DNA from: Reticulitermes speratus
Lineage: Eukaryota > Arthropoda > Insecta > Blattodea > Rhinotermitidae
Reading direction: 5' to 3'
Assembly (NCBI GenBank): GCA_021186555.1
Contig: JAJKFL010000039.1
Location: 25,159,733-25,223,732 of the forward strand
Length of the DNA stretch: 64,000 nt
Shown: in pieces, positions 63,906 to 64,000 of the stretch
How positions within the stretch are numbered: position 1 is the first letter of the stretch
How the letters are laid out: every line of letters starts with the position of its first letter
Notes under the pieces: model-generated
Seen by the model: the letters and a program-made list of their open reading frames with translations, nothing else
Database searches by the model: none
Told to the model about the DNA's origin: nothing
Program-made: the position numbers and the translations under genes

Positions 63906-64000
63906 GTACTTCGTGCAGTAGTCACGTGAGCATAACACCAACAGTGAACAACGTTCAATATGCTGCGACATAATAAACCATTTTCGCAGTTGGGAATCGT

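Overview
This window is intergenic and intronic DNA from a large, repeat-rich animal genome. It is not prokaryotic: there are no operons, no long open frames and no ribosome binding sites. tRNA-derived SINEs, a LINE whose C-terminal protein signature is common in insects, foldback elements and insect-style minisatellites point to an insect. A cockroach or termite relative (Blattodea) is my best guess, but this rests on general familiarity with such repeats, not on a diagnostic sequence.

Only one host gene is supported. Two exons on the + strand, at 43686-43731 and 44496-44625, splice into one open frame. The frame starts with a hydrophobic, signal-peptide-like segment and runs into the first part of a fibroblast growth factor (FGF) beta-trefoil core. 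The second exon ends in phase 1 at the place where vertebrate FGF genes have their first core intron. The rest of the FGF core is not visible downstream, so the next intron probably runs past the right edge (over 19 kb).

Region by region. 1-5.7 kb: mostly plain AT-rich DNA, plus a 29-bp minisatellite (4.23-4.76 kb). 5.7-21.3 kb: foldback elements, antisense LINE 3' ends and SINEs. 21.5-27.4 kb: a 38-bp array, LINE fragments and a 44-bp array. 27.4-43.5 kb: sense LINE fragments, SINEs, a 78-bp mariner-like MITE and a 174-bp hAT-like MITE. 43.6-45 kb: the FGF exons with a SINE just past the second donor site. 45-64 kb: LINE and SINE copies, a duplicated 0.6-kb repeat, a diverged 48-bp array, a pogo-like element and a perfect 48-bp palindrome.

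The most interesting signal is RNA-like. Several foldback families share the order CUGANGA - hairpin - GAAAC - short palindrome, which is the hammerhead ribozyme core. The copy at 54664-54707 (- strand) has a 6-bp stem I, an intact core, a 6-bp stem II, GAAA and a GUA cleavage triplet. Other copies are decayed versions, often placed as inverted pairs in one foldback. This recalls the minimal hammerheads known from Penelope-like elements and retrozymes. A second theme is tails: one SINE family ends in poly-G, another in (CTTTAC)n, and the LINE ends in (TAGT)n.

Boundaries of degenerate repeats are by eye and may be off by tens of bases.
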